A DNA stretch of 37,693 nt from Prevotellaceae bacterium UBA4336 (lineage in GTDB: Bacteria; Bacteroidota; Bacteroidia; Bacteroidales; Bacteroidaceae), in contig DGTM01000022.1 in NCBI GenBank assembly GCA_002394305.1, positions 1 through 37,693 of the forward strand, read 5' to 3'. Positions within the stretch are counted from its first letter, which is position 1, and every line of letters begins with the position of its first letter. Made by a program: the position numbers and the translations under genes. Below the pieces are notes generated by a model. That model had not been told where the DNA came from and searched no databases. It saw only the letters and a list, made by a program, of their open reading frames with translations. Shown piece after piece: positions 25,597 to 33,276 of this stretch.

Positions 25597-28500
25597 ATGA
25601 AAAAGACATTCAACAATACATTCCTGCATAGGACTTTGGGTATAAGTCTATGCTTTACGGCTCTTTCCTGCTTTTGCGTGACAAATGTCTATGCACAGGA
25701 GGAAGACGTCGAAGAAGAGGAGGCGGTTGTCGTAAAGAAGGCTGCCAAACCGGAGAAGACGTACGAGATGAAGGAGGTTCGCGGCATGGTCATCGACGAT
25801 GCGACGGGCGAGCCTATGGGCGGTGTCCGCATTCAGGCATTGGGCTTGGAGCGCTATTCTGTCCTGACCGATGAAGACGGTACGTACAAGTTCTCCATTC
25901 CCGTGTTCTCTGATGCCGTCTATGTCTATGCCGAAGGGTACAACCCCCTGCAGGTAGCGGTAAAGGACGGCGTGGCAAATGCCAACCTGATAACCGCCGA
26001 CTTTGGCAGCAACTTCACCGACGGAACGACTATCATATCGCAGAAGACCGCCTACGTCAACGAGAGCAGCGGCCTTTCTGTCGACCAGGACATCGAGCGC
26101 CTGCTTTCCGGCGATGTCCGCACCATCCTGCGCAACGGCGTTCCCGGCATCGGTTCGTACAAGACCATCCGTGGCGTGACGTCCATCAATGCCAATGCTC
26201 AGCCCCTCATCATCCTGGACGGCAACATGATTGACCCGCAGTACGACCGCGTCACCATGCACGAAGGCTTCTACAACAACCTTCTTGCCGGCATCGACCC
26301 CGAGAACATCGAGAGCGTGCAGGTCATCAAGAATGGTACGGCCCTCTACGGTGCCAAGGGCGGCAACGGCGTCATCATCATCAACACCAAGCGCGGCAAG
26401 AGCATGGCTACGAAGATCGGCGTACGCATCTATGGCGGCCTCGAACTGGCTCCCGGCACACTGAGCGTGCTCAACGGCAACCAGTACAGCTCCTACCTGA
26501 GCGATATGACGAGCACCATCAAGAATATGTCGGCAAGCAGCCTCAGCCAGTTTGCTTTCCTCGACAAGAGCCCGTCGAACTACTACCGCAAGGTGTTCGA
26601 CAACAACACCGACTGGCAGAAGGACATGTACCGCACAGCCTCCACGCAGAACTACAAGATTAATGTGGAGGGTGGCGACGACGTCGGCATGTATGCCCTC
26701 TCGCTGGGCTACACCAAGAGCAATGGCACGGGCAAGGGCACGGACTTCTCCCGCCTGAACCTGCGCTTCAACACCGACATACAGGTCTTCAAGAAGCTGC
26801 GCACTGGTCTCGACATTGCCTACAACCAGACCAGCTACGACATCCTGGACAATGGCTGGAGCGATGACTACTCCATGCAGAACATCGGTTCCACCAACGT
26901 GCTCGGCCTCATCCAGGCACCCTTCATCAGCCCCTATGCCTACTACCTCGACGAGTCGACCATCAACCAGAACATTCCTTCCAGCGAACGTCTGGCACTC
27001 TCGAGCGAGTATGCCGGCAAGTACGCCAGCAACAGCTACAACTGGGTGGCTAATCCCTTCCGCTTCCCCCTCACGCTGGGCGACAACGGCATCAACGAGG
27101 CGTTGCGCAACCCCTACTGGATTCTCGAGAACGCTCCCGGCGAGAACAAGAACTATGCACAGACCACGCAGATTGACCTGAACGTCAGCCCCAAGTGGGA
27201 GGTGACGAAGACCTTCAGCATCAGCGACCGCTTCAACTTCCTGATGACGCGTAACAGCGAGAAGTACTTCCTGCCCGTCAGCGGTACGACCAACTACTTC
27301 CTCCAGGACCTGGGCGAAATCAACGCCGTGCAGAAGACGCTCTTCGCCAAGGAGACCACCCTGCAGAACGACCTTCGTCTGGACTGGCGCAACATCTACG
27401 GCGCTCACACTGTGAACGTCTTTGGCGGCTGGCGCTACAACAACTACTCCTATAGCTACAACTACATGCGCGGCTACAACAACGAGAACGATAAGCTGCC
27501 CGTCATGAACAAGAACATGGCCTACCTGAACTATGGTGGCACCAATGACAACTGGATTGACATGGCGCTTTACCTGGACGCCAACTACAACTACGCCAAC
27601 CGTTACTTCGCCGATGCCACCGTGAGCATGCAGTCCAGCAGCCGCTTCGGCAAGAACACCAAGCAGGGCATCAAGCTGGGCGGCGTCAGCTGGGGCGTGT
27701 TCCCCTCCGTACAGCTGGGCTGGCTCATCACAAACGAGAAGTGGTTCCCCACGACGTCCAAGATCAACTACCTGAAGCTCACCGCCGGCTTCGACCAGAG
27801 CGGTAACGACGACCTCGACTACTATGCAGCCCGCACCTATTGGGAGAGCATGAAGGTGACGAACAACACCGTCGGCCTCTACCTCAACAACATCGAGAAC
27901 AGTTCCATCCAGTGGGAGACCACCACACGTTGGAACGTCGCCCTGCAGGGTGTGTTCCTGAACAACCGCCTCTCCGCAGGCATGGACCTCTTCTGGAACA
28001 AGACGGACCACCTGCTCACCCTCAGGGAGCTTCACTACATGGCCGGCATGAAGAAGTACTGGACCAACGAAGGTGCGCTCACCAACCGCGGCTTTGAGTT
28101 CAACGCCACTGCTGCCATCATCAACAAGAAGAACTGGAAGTGGGAACTGGGTGCTACCCTGGGCCACTACAACAACAAGATTACGGCTCTTCCCGAAGGC
28201 CAGGGCAACACCATCAAGCAGGTGGATGCCAAAGGCAACGTGACGAACACCATTCAGGGCTATACCTCCAGCATCTACGGCCAGGACAACGTCCTCACCG
28301 CCGTGGGCGAGGCAGTGGGCAGCTTCTTCGGATGGCAGACCAATGGCGTCTTCAAGGACGAGACAGCTGCAAGCACGGCCTACAATGGCACCGACTACCT
28401 GAAGTACCCCACCGGCCTTGAGGACGAAGGCAAGAAGTACTACAACTTCGGAGCAGGCGACGTTCACTTCGTCGACCAGAACGGCGACGGTGTCATCGAC

Positions 28501-29031
28501 GATGCCGACAAGGTTGTCATCGGCAACCCCAACCCCGACATCTACGGCAACATCTTCACCAGCCTGACATGGAAGAACCTCCGCCTCGACGTCAACTTCA
28601 AGTACAGCCTTGGCAACGACGTGTACAACTATCAGCGCAGCGAGCTGGAAGGCCTGAACACGACCTTCAACCAGACCACCGCCGCCCTGCGCCGCTGGAC
28701 GAACCCCGGCCAGGAGACCGACATGCCCAAGGCTTGCTACACCGACAGCGAGGACTGGCGCAACAACGAGCGTATGAGCGACCGTTGGATTGAGGACGGC
28801 AGCTACCTGAAGCTCAAGAGCGTGCGTCTCACCTACAAGATTCCCTACAGCAACAGCTGGCTGCTTGGCCTGAAGGTCTGGGGCGAGGCTAACAACCTCT
28901 TCACCATCACCAAGTATCTGGGCACCGATCCCGAGATGAGCTGCCGCAACAGCAGCCTCTACCAGGGCATCGACACGGGCATGATTCCCAGCAGCCGTGG
29001 TTTCAACTTCGGTGTGTCTATTAACCTCTAA
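25597..29031 (+). CDS. SusC/RagA-type TonB-dependent importer (second triad)
   Basis: 1144 residues. Signal peptide about 1-34 (VYAQ). Directly after it is an unusual acidic-then-basic linker, EEDVEEEEAVVVKKAAKPEK (about 35-54), before the carboxypeptidase-like domain (VRGMVIDDATGEPMGG, about 63-150). The plug carries IRGVTSINANAQPLIILDG and VQVIKNGTALYGAKGGNGV; the barrel ends GVSINL. The sequence is clearly diverged from the first SusC of this operon, so the triads are not a recent copy. An outer-membrane importer paired with the SusD at 29118. Its stop codon runs straight into a 9-bp repeat array. Confidence 0.95.
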   Translation: MKKTFNNTFLHRTLGISLCFTALSCFCVTNVYAQEEDVEEEEAVVVKKAAKPEKTYEMKEVRGMVIDDATGEPMGGVRIQALGLERYSVLTDEDGTYKFSIPVFSDAVYVYAEGYNPLQVAVKDGVANANLITADFGSNFTDGTTIISQKTAYVNESSGLSVDQDIERLLSGDVRTILRNGVPGIGSYKTIRGVTSINANAQPLIILDGNMIDPQYDRVTMHEGFYNNLLAGIDPENIESVQVIKNGTALYGAKGGNGVIIINTKRGKSMATKIGVRIYGGLELAPGTLSVLNGNQYSSYLSDMTSTIKNMSASSLSQFAFLDKSPSNYYRKVFDNNTDWQKDMYRTASTQNYKINVEGGDDVGMYALSLGYTKSNGTGKGTDFSRLNLRFNTDIQVFKKLRTGLDIAYNQTSYDILDNGWSDDYSMQNIGSTNVLGLIQAPFISPYAYYLDESTINQNIPSSERLALSSEYAGKYASNSYNWVANPFRFPLTLGDNGINEALRNPYWILENAPGENKNYAQTTQIDLNVSPKWEVTKTFSISDRFNFLMTRNSEKYFLPVSGTTNYFLQDLGEINAVQKTLFAKETTLQNDLRLDWRNIYGAHTVNVFGGWRYNNYSYSYNYMRGYNNENDKLPVMNKNMAYLNYGGTNDNWIDMALYLDANYNYANRYFADATVSMQSSSRFGKNTKQGIKLGGVSWGVFPSVQLGWLITNEKWFPTTSKINYLKLTAGFDQSGNDDLDYYAARTYWESMKVTNNTVGLYLNNIENSSIQWETTTRWNVALQGVFLNNRLSAGMDLFWNKTDHLLTLRELHYMAGMKKYWTNEGALTNRGFEFNATAAIINKKNWKWELGATLGHYNNKITALPEGQGNTIKQVDAKGNVTNTIQGYTSSIYGQDNVLTAVGEAVGSFFGWQTNGVFKDETAASTAYNGTDYLKYPTGLEDEGKKYYNFGAGDVHFVDQNGDGVIDDADKVVIGNPNPDIYGNIFTSLTWKNLRLDVNFKYSLGNDVYNYQRSELEGLNTTFNQTTAALRRWTNPGQETDMPKACYTDSEDWRNNERMSDRWIEDGSYLKLKSVRLTYKIPYSNSWLLGLKVWGEANNLFTITKYLGTDPEMSCRNSSLYQGIDTGMIPSSRGFNFGVSINL

Positions 29032-29103
29032 GTCACATAAGTCCTATAAGTCCTATAAGTCTTATAAGTCTTATAAGTCCCATAAGTCTTATAAGTCCTA
29101 TTA
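29032..29103. repeat. 9-bp tandem array between SusC and SusD genes
   Basis: Eight back-to-back nonamers starting the base after the SusC stop: GTCACATAA, GTCCTATAA (x2), GTCTTATAA (x2), GTCCCATAA, GTCTTATAA, GTCCTATTA. It fills nearly all of the 86-bp gap before the SusD start, whereas the first SusC-SusD gap is only 12 bp. Same consensus as the array at 10814-10903. Confidence 0.92.
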
Positions 29104-29117
29104 AAAAAACAAAAGCA

Positions 29118-31619
29118 ATGAATAAGATGAAAAGCAAATCAATTATATGCATGCTGTTGCTGAGCATGATGCTGGGCATGTCCACTTCTTCCTGCCAGGA
29201 CATGCTCTCTCCCGACAGCGAGCGTCACTCATACACGGTCGCCGAGGACACCCTCTATTCCTACTGGGGCATTCTCAAGTCTCTGCAGAACGTGGCCGAG
29301 CGCTACGTCATCCTCAACGAGTGCCGTGGCGACCTTGTGGAGGAAAGCGGTTTCGTCAGCGATACCATCGCTCCCATTCTGCGCTTCGGCATGGGCAGCG
29401 ACGCAGAGAAGTACAAGGACGGTGCCTGTGCTTACCTGAAGATCAGTGATTACTACCACATCATCAACAGTTGCAACGCCTACATCGCCATGTGCGACAC
29501 CAGCCGCACCACCGGCACGAACCGCAAGTATATGATCAAGGAGTATGCCCAGGTGCAGGCTATCCGTGCATGGGTGTACATGCAGCTCTTCTATGCCTAC
29601 GGCCCGAACCGCGTGCCCTTCTACACCGAGCCGATGCTCACCACCGACGACATCAACAACTTCACCGCCAACAGCAACTATCCCAAGGTTACCCCCGAGG
29701 CACTCGCCGAGGCGCTGGCTCCCGACCTGGAGAGGATGGAGCAGGTGGAGCGGATGTACGGCTATCCCGAGTACCTCAACTATGGTGATGCCGAAGCAGA
29801 CAAGGCTCACTTCGTCTGCCACAGCAGCCGCTGCATGTTCCCCGTCTCCATCGTGCTGGGCGACCTCTATCTGCTCAAGGCCTCTGCCTCGCAGTCGCAG
29901 ACCGACTACATGAAGGCTGCTACGCACTACTACAACTTCCTCAACTCGAAGTATGGCGGCCCGCTCGCTGTAGACAACTACATCAGCTACGGCCTCCTCG
30001 ACGACAAGCGCGACAATCCCCTCTACAGCTATGAGATGCTTCCCCTCGATGCCAATACCTCTACTTTCAGCACGAACGGCAATCCTTTCACCGAGACGGG
30101 TGCGGCAAGCAGGGAGTTGGAATCCATCACCTGTATTCCCAGCAACGAAGGTAAGCTCGAGGGTAAGGTGCTGACCGACATCTCTCGTCTCTTCGGCTTC
30201 GAGGCCCAGATGCGCACCTCGGGCGGCGAGAGCGCCAGCGCCTCTGTCGGCCTGACCCGCAACTACGAGCGTCAGCTCCTCCCCAGCCGTGGCTACGAGG
30301 CCCTCTGCGACAGCCAGAAGTTCGAGATTTACGTTGGCTCGTACAACGAGAGCAACGGCAACGTCACCTATTCGACCGACACCATCGAGGCTATCCCCGG
30401 TGTGGGCGATGCACGTCGCGCATGGATATATTCCGACAACGGTGCGCAGTGGAACTTCCGGGTGGGCGACGACCTGCTCTATGGCAAGATGGTCTCCAAG
30501 CAGAACCCCGGCGGCATCTTCACGAAGACCTATCCCGTCGTCTACCGCAAGAGCACCGTTTGGCTGCGCTTTGCCGAGGCGCTCAACGGCGCCGGCTTCC
30601 CCAGCTATGCGTTTGCCGTGCTCAAGACGGGTCTCTGCTCACATTCCGAATGGTTCCCCGACGACCCTGCCACGAGGTACAATAACCTCAACAGGAACAG
30701 GAAGCGTTGGTATGCCGTGATGGACTATGATGGCTACGACTATGAGGTGACCGACTCTGTCTACTGCTATGTGGATGCCGCCACGGGCGACACCATTCCC
30801 AGCGCCGGCCCCAGCGATACGGTGCTCGACCTCTTCGACGCCGTGACGTCCTACTTCCAGGCCGAGTACACGGCATCGCAGGACACCGAGTCGCCGATGA
30901 CAGAGCCGCGTTCCGTCTTCGATGCAAATGGTTCCCTGACCGTCGAAGCACTGAACAGCATCCGCTGGGCGCCCAAGGATGCCAACTCCTTCAGCAACGA
31001 GCCTGCCTTCGGCGGAGCGAATGCTGCCTGCTACTATCTGGACCGTCGCGAAGTGGCTAAGGCTGCCAGTCATCCCGAGTTCCTGGACTTCAACCAGCCT
31101 TACCTGCAGGGATTCGGCCGCACCGTCATGATCCCCTATAAGGAGCAGGGCAAGCTGCTTGTCACCAGCGGCACACACAGAGTCGCATACCCCACTATCA
31201 GTCTTCCCGGGGTTTATTACACCATCGGTGTTCACCAGCGCGGTTGCGGACTCATCTATTGGGATGATCCCTACCGTTACCGCTCTTCCTACAATTATGT
31301 AGACCAGGTGGCAAAGAAGATTAAGGAGAAGACAGGCCGTGATGTCACCGAAAAGGAAATCTACAGTGGTAGCATCGACCAGGAGGTGAAGGAAGCCGTA
31401 GAGGACCTCATCATCGACGAGATGGCTCTGGAGCTTGCCTTCGAGGGCAGCCGCTTCAGCGACCTCTGCCGTGCCTCGCTCCACCGCGGTCCGGAGTATC
31501 TGGCCTTGCGTGTTGCTATGCGCGGTGGCAAGACAAAAGAAGAGGCCAAAAGCTCCTCGATTTACGGCCATCTGTCGTCCAGCATGAACAACTGGTGGCT
31601 CCCCATCCCCGAGGAGTAA
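29118..31619 (+). CDS. Large SusD/RagB-type lipoprotein (second triad)
   Basis: 833 residues, well above the usual 500-650 of SusD proteins. Lipobox STSSC (Cys about 26) then QDMLSPDSER. N-terminal helices include CNAYIAMCD and VQAIRAWVYMQLFYAYGPNRVPFY, the SusD TPR hallmark. The C-terminal signature IDEMALELAFEGSRFSDLCRASL is near 770-795. The additional length lies in the middle (about 300-650), which has Ser/Thr/Gly-rich segments and may be a lid extension. It closes the operon; a stable hairpin follows 32 bases after the stop. Confidence 0.92.
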   Translation: MNKMKSKSIICMLLLSMMLGMSTSSCQDMLSPDSERHSYTVAEDTLYSYWGILKSLQNVAERYVILNECRGDLVEESGFVSDTIAPILRFGMGSDAEKYKDGACAYLKISDYYHIINSCNAYIAMCDTSRTTGTNRKYMIKEYAQVQAIRAWVYMQLFYAYGPNRVPFYTEPMLTTDDINNFTANSNYPKVTPEALAEALAPDLERMEQVERMYGYPEYLNYGDAEADKAHFVCHSSRCMFPVSIVLGDLYLLKASASQSQTDYMKAATHYYNFLNSKYGGPLAVDNYISYGLLDDKRDNPLYSYEMLPLDANTSTFSTNGNPFTETGAASRELESITCIPSNEGKLEGKVLTDISRLFGFEAQMRTSGGESASASVGLTRNYERQLLPSRGYEALCDSQKFEIYVGSYNESNGNVTYSTDTIEAIPGVGDARRAWIYSDNGAQWNFRVGDDLLYGKMVSKQNPGGIFTKTYPVVYRKSTVWLRFAEALNGAGFPSYAFAVLKTGLCSHSEWFPDDPATRYNNLNRNRKRWYAVMDYDGYDYEVTDSVYCYVDAATGDTIPSAGPSDTVLDLFDAVTSYFQAEYTASQDTESPMTEPRSVFDANGSLTVEALNSIRWAPKDANSFSNEPAFGGANAACYYLDRREVAKAASHPEFLDFNQPYLQGFGRTVMIPYKEQGKLLVTSGTHRVAYPTISLPGVYYTIGVHQRGCGLIYWDDPYRYRSSYNYVDQVAKKIKEKTGRDVTEKEIYSGSIDQEVKEAVEDLIIDEMALELAFEGSRFSDLCRASLHRGPEYLALRVAMRGGKTKEEAKSSSIYGHLSSSMNNWWLPIPEE

Positions 31620-31651
31620 CCCCCCGAACGTCACAACACGAAGAACTTCCC

Positions 31652-31687
31652 GAGAGGGCGCGACTGTATGGTCAGTCGCGCCCTCTC
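31652..31687 (+). terminator. Terminator-like hairpin ending the fasciclin - SusCD operon
   Basis: Perfect 15-bp stem GAGAGGGCGCGACTG / CAGTCGCGCCCTCTC, loop TATGGT. No T-run follows, so it may act as a stability element or a Rho-assisted stop. Confidence 0.7.
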
Positions 31688-31841
31688 ATCGTATGTCGTA
31701 GCTGCTCAACGAGAGGTAACAGTGAAATATCTTCGCGCCAAAAATTATTATAATTATTCTCATTCGTTTCTTTCCCCACGCAATCCGTTGTTTCATTACG
31801 TGTAATGTTACCTCATCCCGTGCTTCTTGTCCTGGAAGCCT

Positions 31842-31908
31842 TAGGCTCTTATTTCGGAAGACCCTAGCTCTTATTTCGGAAGACCCTAGCTCTTATTTCG
31901 GAAGAGCC
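31842..31908. repeat. 22-bp tandem repeat, three units
   Basis: Units at 31842-31864 (one base longer), 31865-31886 and 31887-31908, each beginning TAGCTCTTATTTCGGAAGA and ending in CCC or GCC. The second and third differ by a single base near the end, so this is a recent expansion. Confidence 0.92.
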
Positions 31909-31933
31909 TAGCGCTTCCGGGCGAAGCGCTAGG
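31907..31933. repeat. Hairpin capping the 22-bp array
   Basis: CCTAGCGCTTC pairs with GAAGCGCTAGG (11 bp, loop CGGGC). Its left arm begins with the same CCTAGC that starts each 22-bp unit junction, so it looks like a diverged terminal unit with its inverted copy. Confidence 0.75.
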
Positions 31934-32103
31934 GGTTCCCGGTCGCGGGGTGCTCGAAGCACCTCCCCCGGGCAGGCGCGTTTCCTTGTCCTCGGGGCGT
32001 CTTGGCACTTCTCATTTCTGCAATTTTTTGCTTTTACAACGGGAAAAGTCGGTAAAAAGGGCATCTTCTACCTAAATTGCCACCCTTTATGGCAAAAAAA
32101 CCG

Positions 32104-32111
32104 TACCTTTG
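32104..32111 (+). promoter_or_regulatory. -7 element for the calycin/dockerin gene
   Basis: TACCTTTG matches TAnnTTTG, 39 bases before the ATG at 32151. The -33 region is not convincing. No further promoter of this type is seen before the next four genes, so they may share this transcript. Confidence 0.65.
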
Positions 32112-32150
32112 CACCCGCGAATTCAATAGACAATTAAATTTTACACCATT

Positions 32151-33227
32151 ATGAAGAAACTTTTACTCAGCATTGTTTGTCTGTTTGCTGCACTCTGCGG
32201 CATGGCACAAACCGAGAAGGTCTACACCGAGCCCCTCGTTGTCACCGTCAATGGCGAGAGCAGTGAGCCCCAGCCCGTGCCCGTCACCGTGGTCGACAAT
32301 GGCGACGGCACCGTCAACTTCGTCCTGAAGAACTTCTTCATGACGTCCGGCAGCGATTCGATGCCCATCGGCACCATCCAGATGAACAGCCTCAGCGCCC
32401 CCAAGGGCGATGATGGTCTGCGCCACATCAGCTACGACGGTCCCCTCACCATCCAGAACGGCGACCTCCCGGGCGTCGACATGTGGATGGGTCCCGCCAT
32501 CGGCGAGATACCTCTGAAGATGCAGGGCAAGCTCAACGACGAGAAGCTCTACGTCACCATCGACATCGACTTGCAGGCCATGCTCGGACAGATTGTCTAC
32601 GTGCAGCTCGGCACCGACAACTTCCCCGCCGCCAATGAGAAGGTCTACACCGAACCCCTCGTTGTCACCGTCAATGGCGAGAGCAGCGAGCCCCAGCCCG
32701 TGCCCGTCACCGTGGTCGACAACGGCGACGGCACCGTCAACTTCGTCCTGAAGAACTTCTTCATGACGTCCGGCAGCGATTCGATGCCCATCGGCACCAT
32801 CCAGATGAACAGCCTCAGCGCCCCCAAGGGCGACGACGGTCTGCGCCACATCAGCTACGACGGTCCCCTCACCATCCAGAACGGCGACCTCCCGGGCGTC
32901 GACATGTGGATGGGTCCCGCCATCGGCGAGATACCCCTGAAGATGCAGGGCAAGCTCAGCGACGAGAAGCTCTACGTCACCATCGACATCGACATGCAGG
33001 CCATGCTCGGACAGATTGTCCACGTGCAGCTCGGCACCGACGACTTCCCCGCCGCCGGCATCAAGGGCGACCTCAACGGCGACGAGAAAGTGGACATAGC
33101 CGACGCCGTCTCCATCCTCAACATCATGGCCGAGGGCTCCAACAGCAAGGCTGCCGACCTCAACGGCGATGAGAAGGTGGACATCGCCGACTTCGTCTCC
33201 GTCCTCAACATCATGGCCGAGAACTAA
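32151..33227 (+). CDS. Secreted protein with duplicated calycin-like domain and dockerin tail
   Basis: 358 residues. Signal peptide about 1-20 (LCGMAQ). Residues 22-162 and 163-303 are two near-identical 141-residue domains with the calycin-like pattern VNFVLKNFFM, PIGTIQMNSL and GEIPLKMQGKL, as in small lipocalin-like surface proteins of Bacteroidales. Residues 304-358 form a dockerin-type tail: two calcium loops DLNGDEKVDIAD, each followed by a VSxLNIMAE helix. Dockerins bind cohesin modules, which hints at assembly on a surface partner; no cohesin is encoded in the window. The domain also occurs, diverged, in the protein at 34441. Ligand of the calycin-like barrel unknown (small hydrophobic or lipid-like ligands are typical of the fold). 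Confidence 0.85.
   Translation: MKKLLLSIVCLFAALCGMAQTEKVYTEPLVVTVNGESSEPQPVPVTVVDNGDGTVNFVLKNFFMTSGSDSMPIGTIQMNSLSAPKGDDGLRHISYDGPLTIQNGDLPGVDMWMGPAIGEIPLKMQGKLNDEKLYVTIDIDLQAMLGQIVYVQLGTDNFPAANEKVYTEPLVVTVNGESSEPQPVPVTVVDNGDGTVNFVLKNFFMTSGSDSMPIGTIQMNSLSAPKGDDGLRHISYDGPLTIQNGDLPGVDMWMGPAIGEIPLKMQGKLSDEKLYVTIDIDMQAMLGQIVHVQLGTDDFPAAGIKGDLNGDEKVDIADAVSILNIMAEGSNSKAADLNGDEKVDIADFVSVLNIMAEN
32214..33059 (+). repeat. 423-bp tandem duplication inside the calycin gene
   Basis: Copy 1 is 32214-32636 and copy 2 is 32637-33059. By eye they differ by about ten single-base changes before the last codon. The six in the first two thirds or so are silent; the four that change residues (N to S, L to M, Y to H, N to D) lie together near the end. 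Confidence 0.95.
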
Positions 33228-33276
33228 ATGACCCTCAGCCTGCTCATCATCCGACCATAATACATTAACAAGAGAA

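Larger units (their letters stand above)
31688..32150. other. Spacer without a credible gene
   Basis: Contains an AT-rich stretch (31739-31765), a 14-bp palindrome CATTACGTGTAATG (31794-31807) that could be an operator, the 22-bp repeat array at 31842-31908, a GC-rich hairpin, and the promoter for the next gene. The 66-codon minus-strand frame at 31864-32064 is repeat-derived and not believed. Confidence 0.65.

Noticed and set aside
25648..28467. 939-codon minus-strand open frame across the second SusC gene
   Set aside because: Shadow of an unmistakable SusC protein.
29032..29103. Possible CRISPR array
   Set aside because: Nine-base units are directly adjacent with no spacers, and there are no cas genes.
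31794..31807. Palindrome CATTACGTGTAATG as a named operator
   Set aside because: It could bind a dimeric regulator, but nothing identifies which, and it is far from the next promoter; kept only as a note in the spacer entry.
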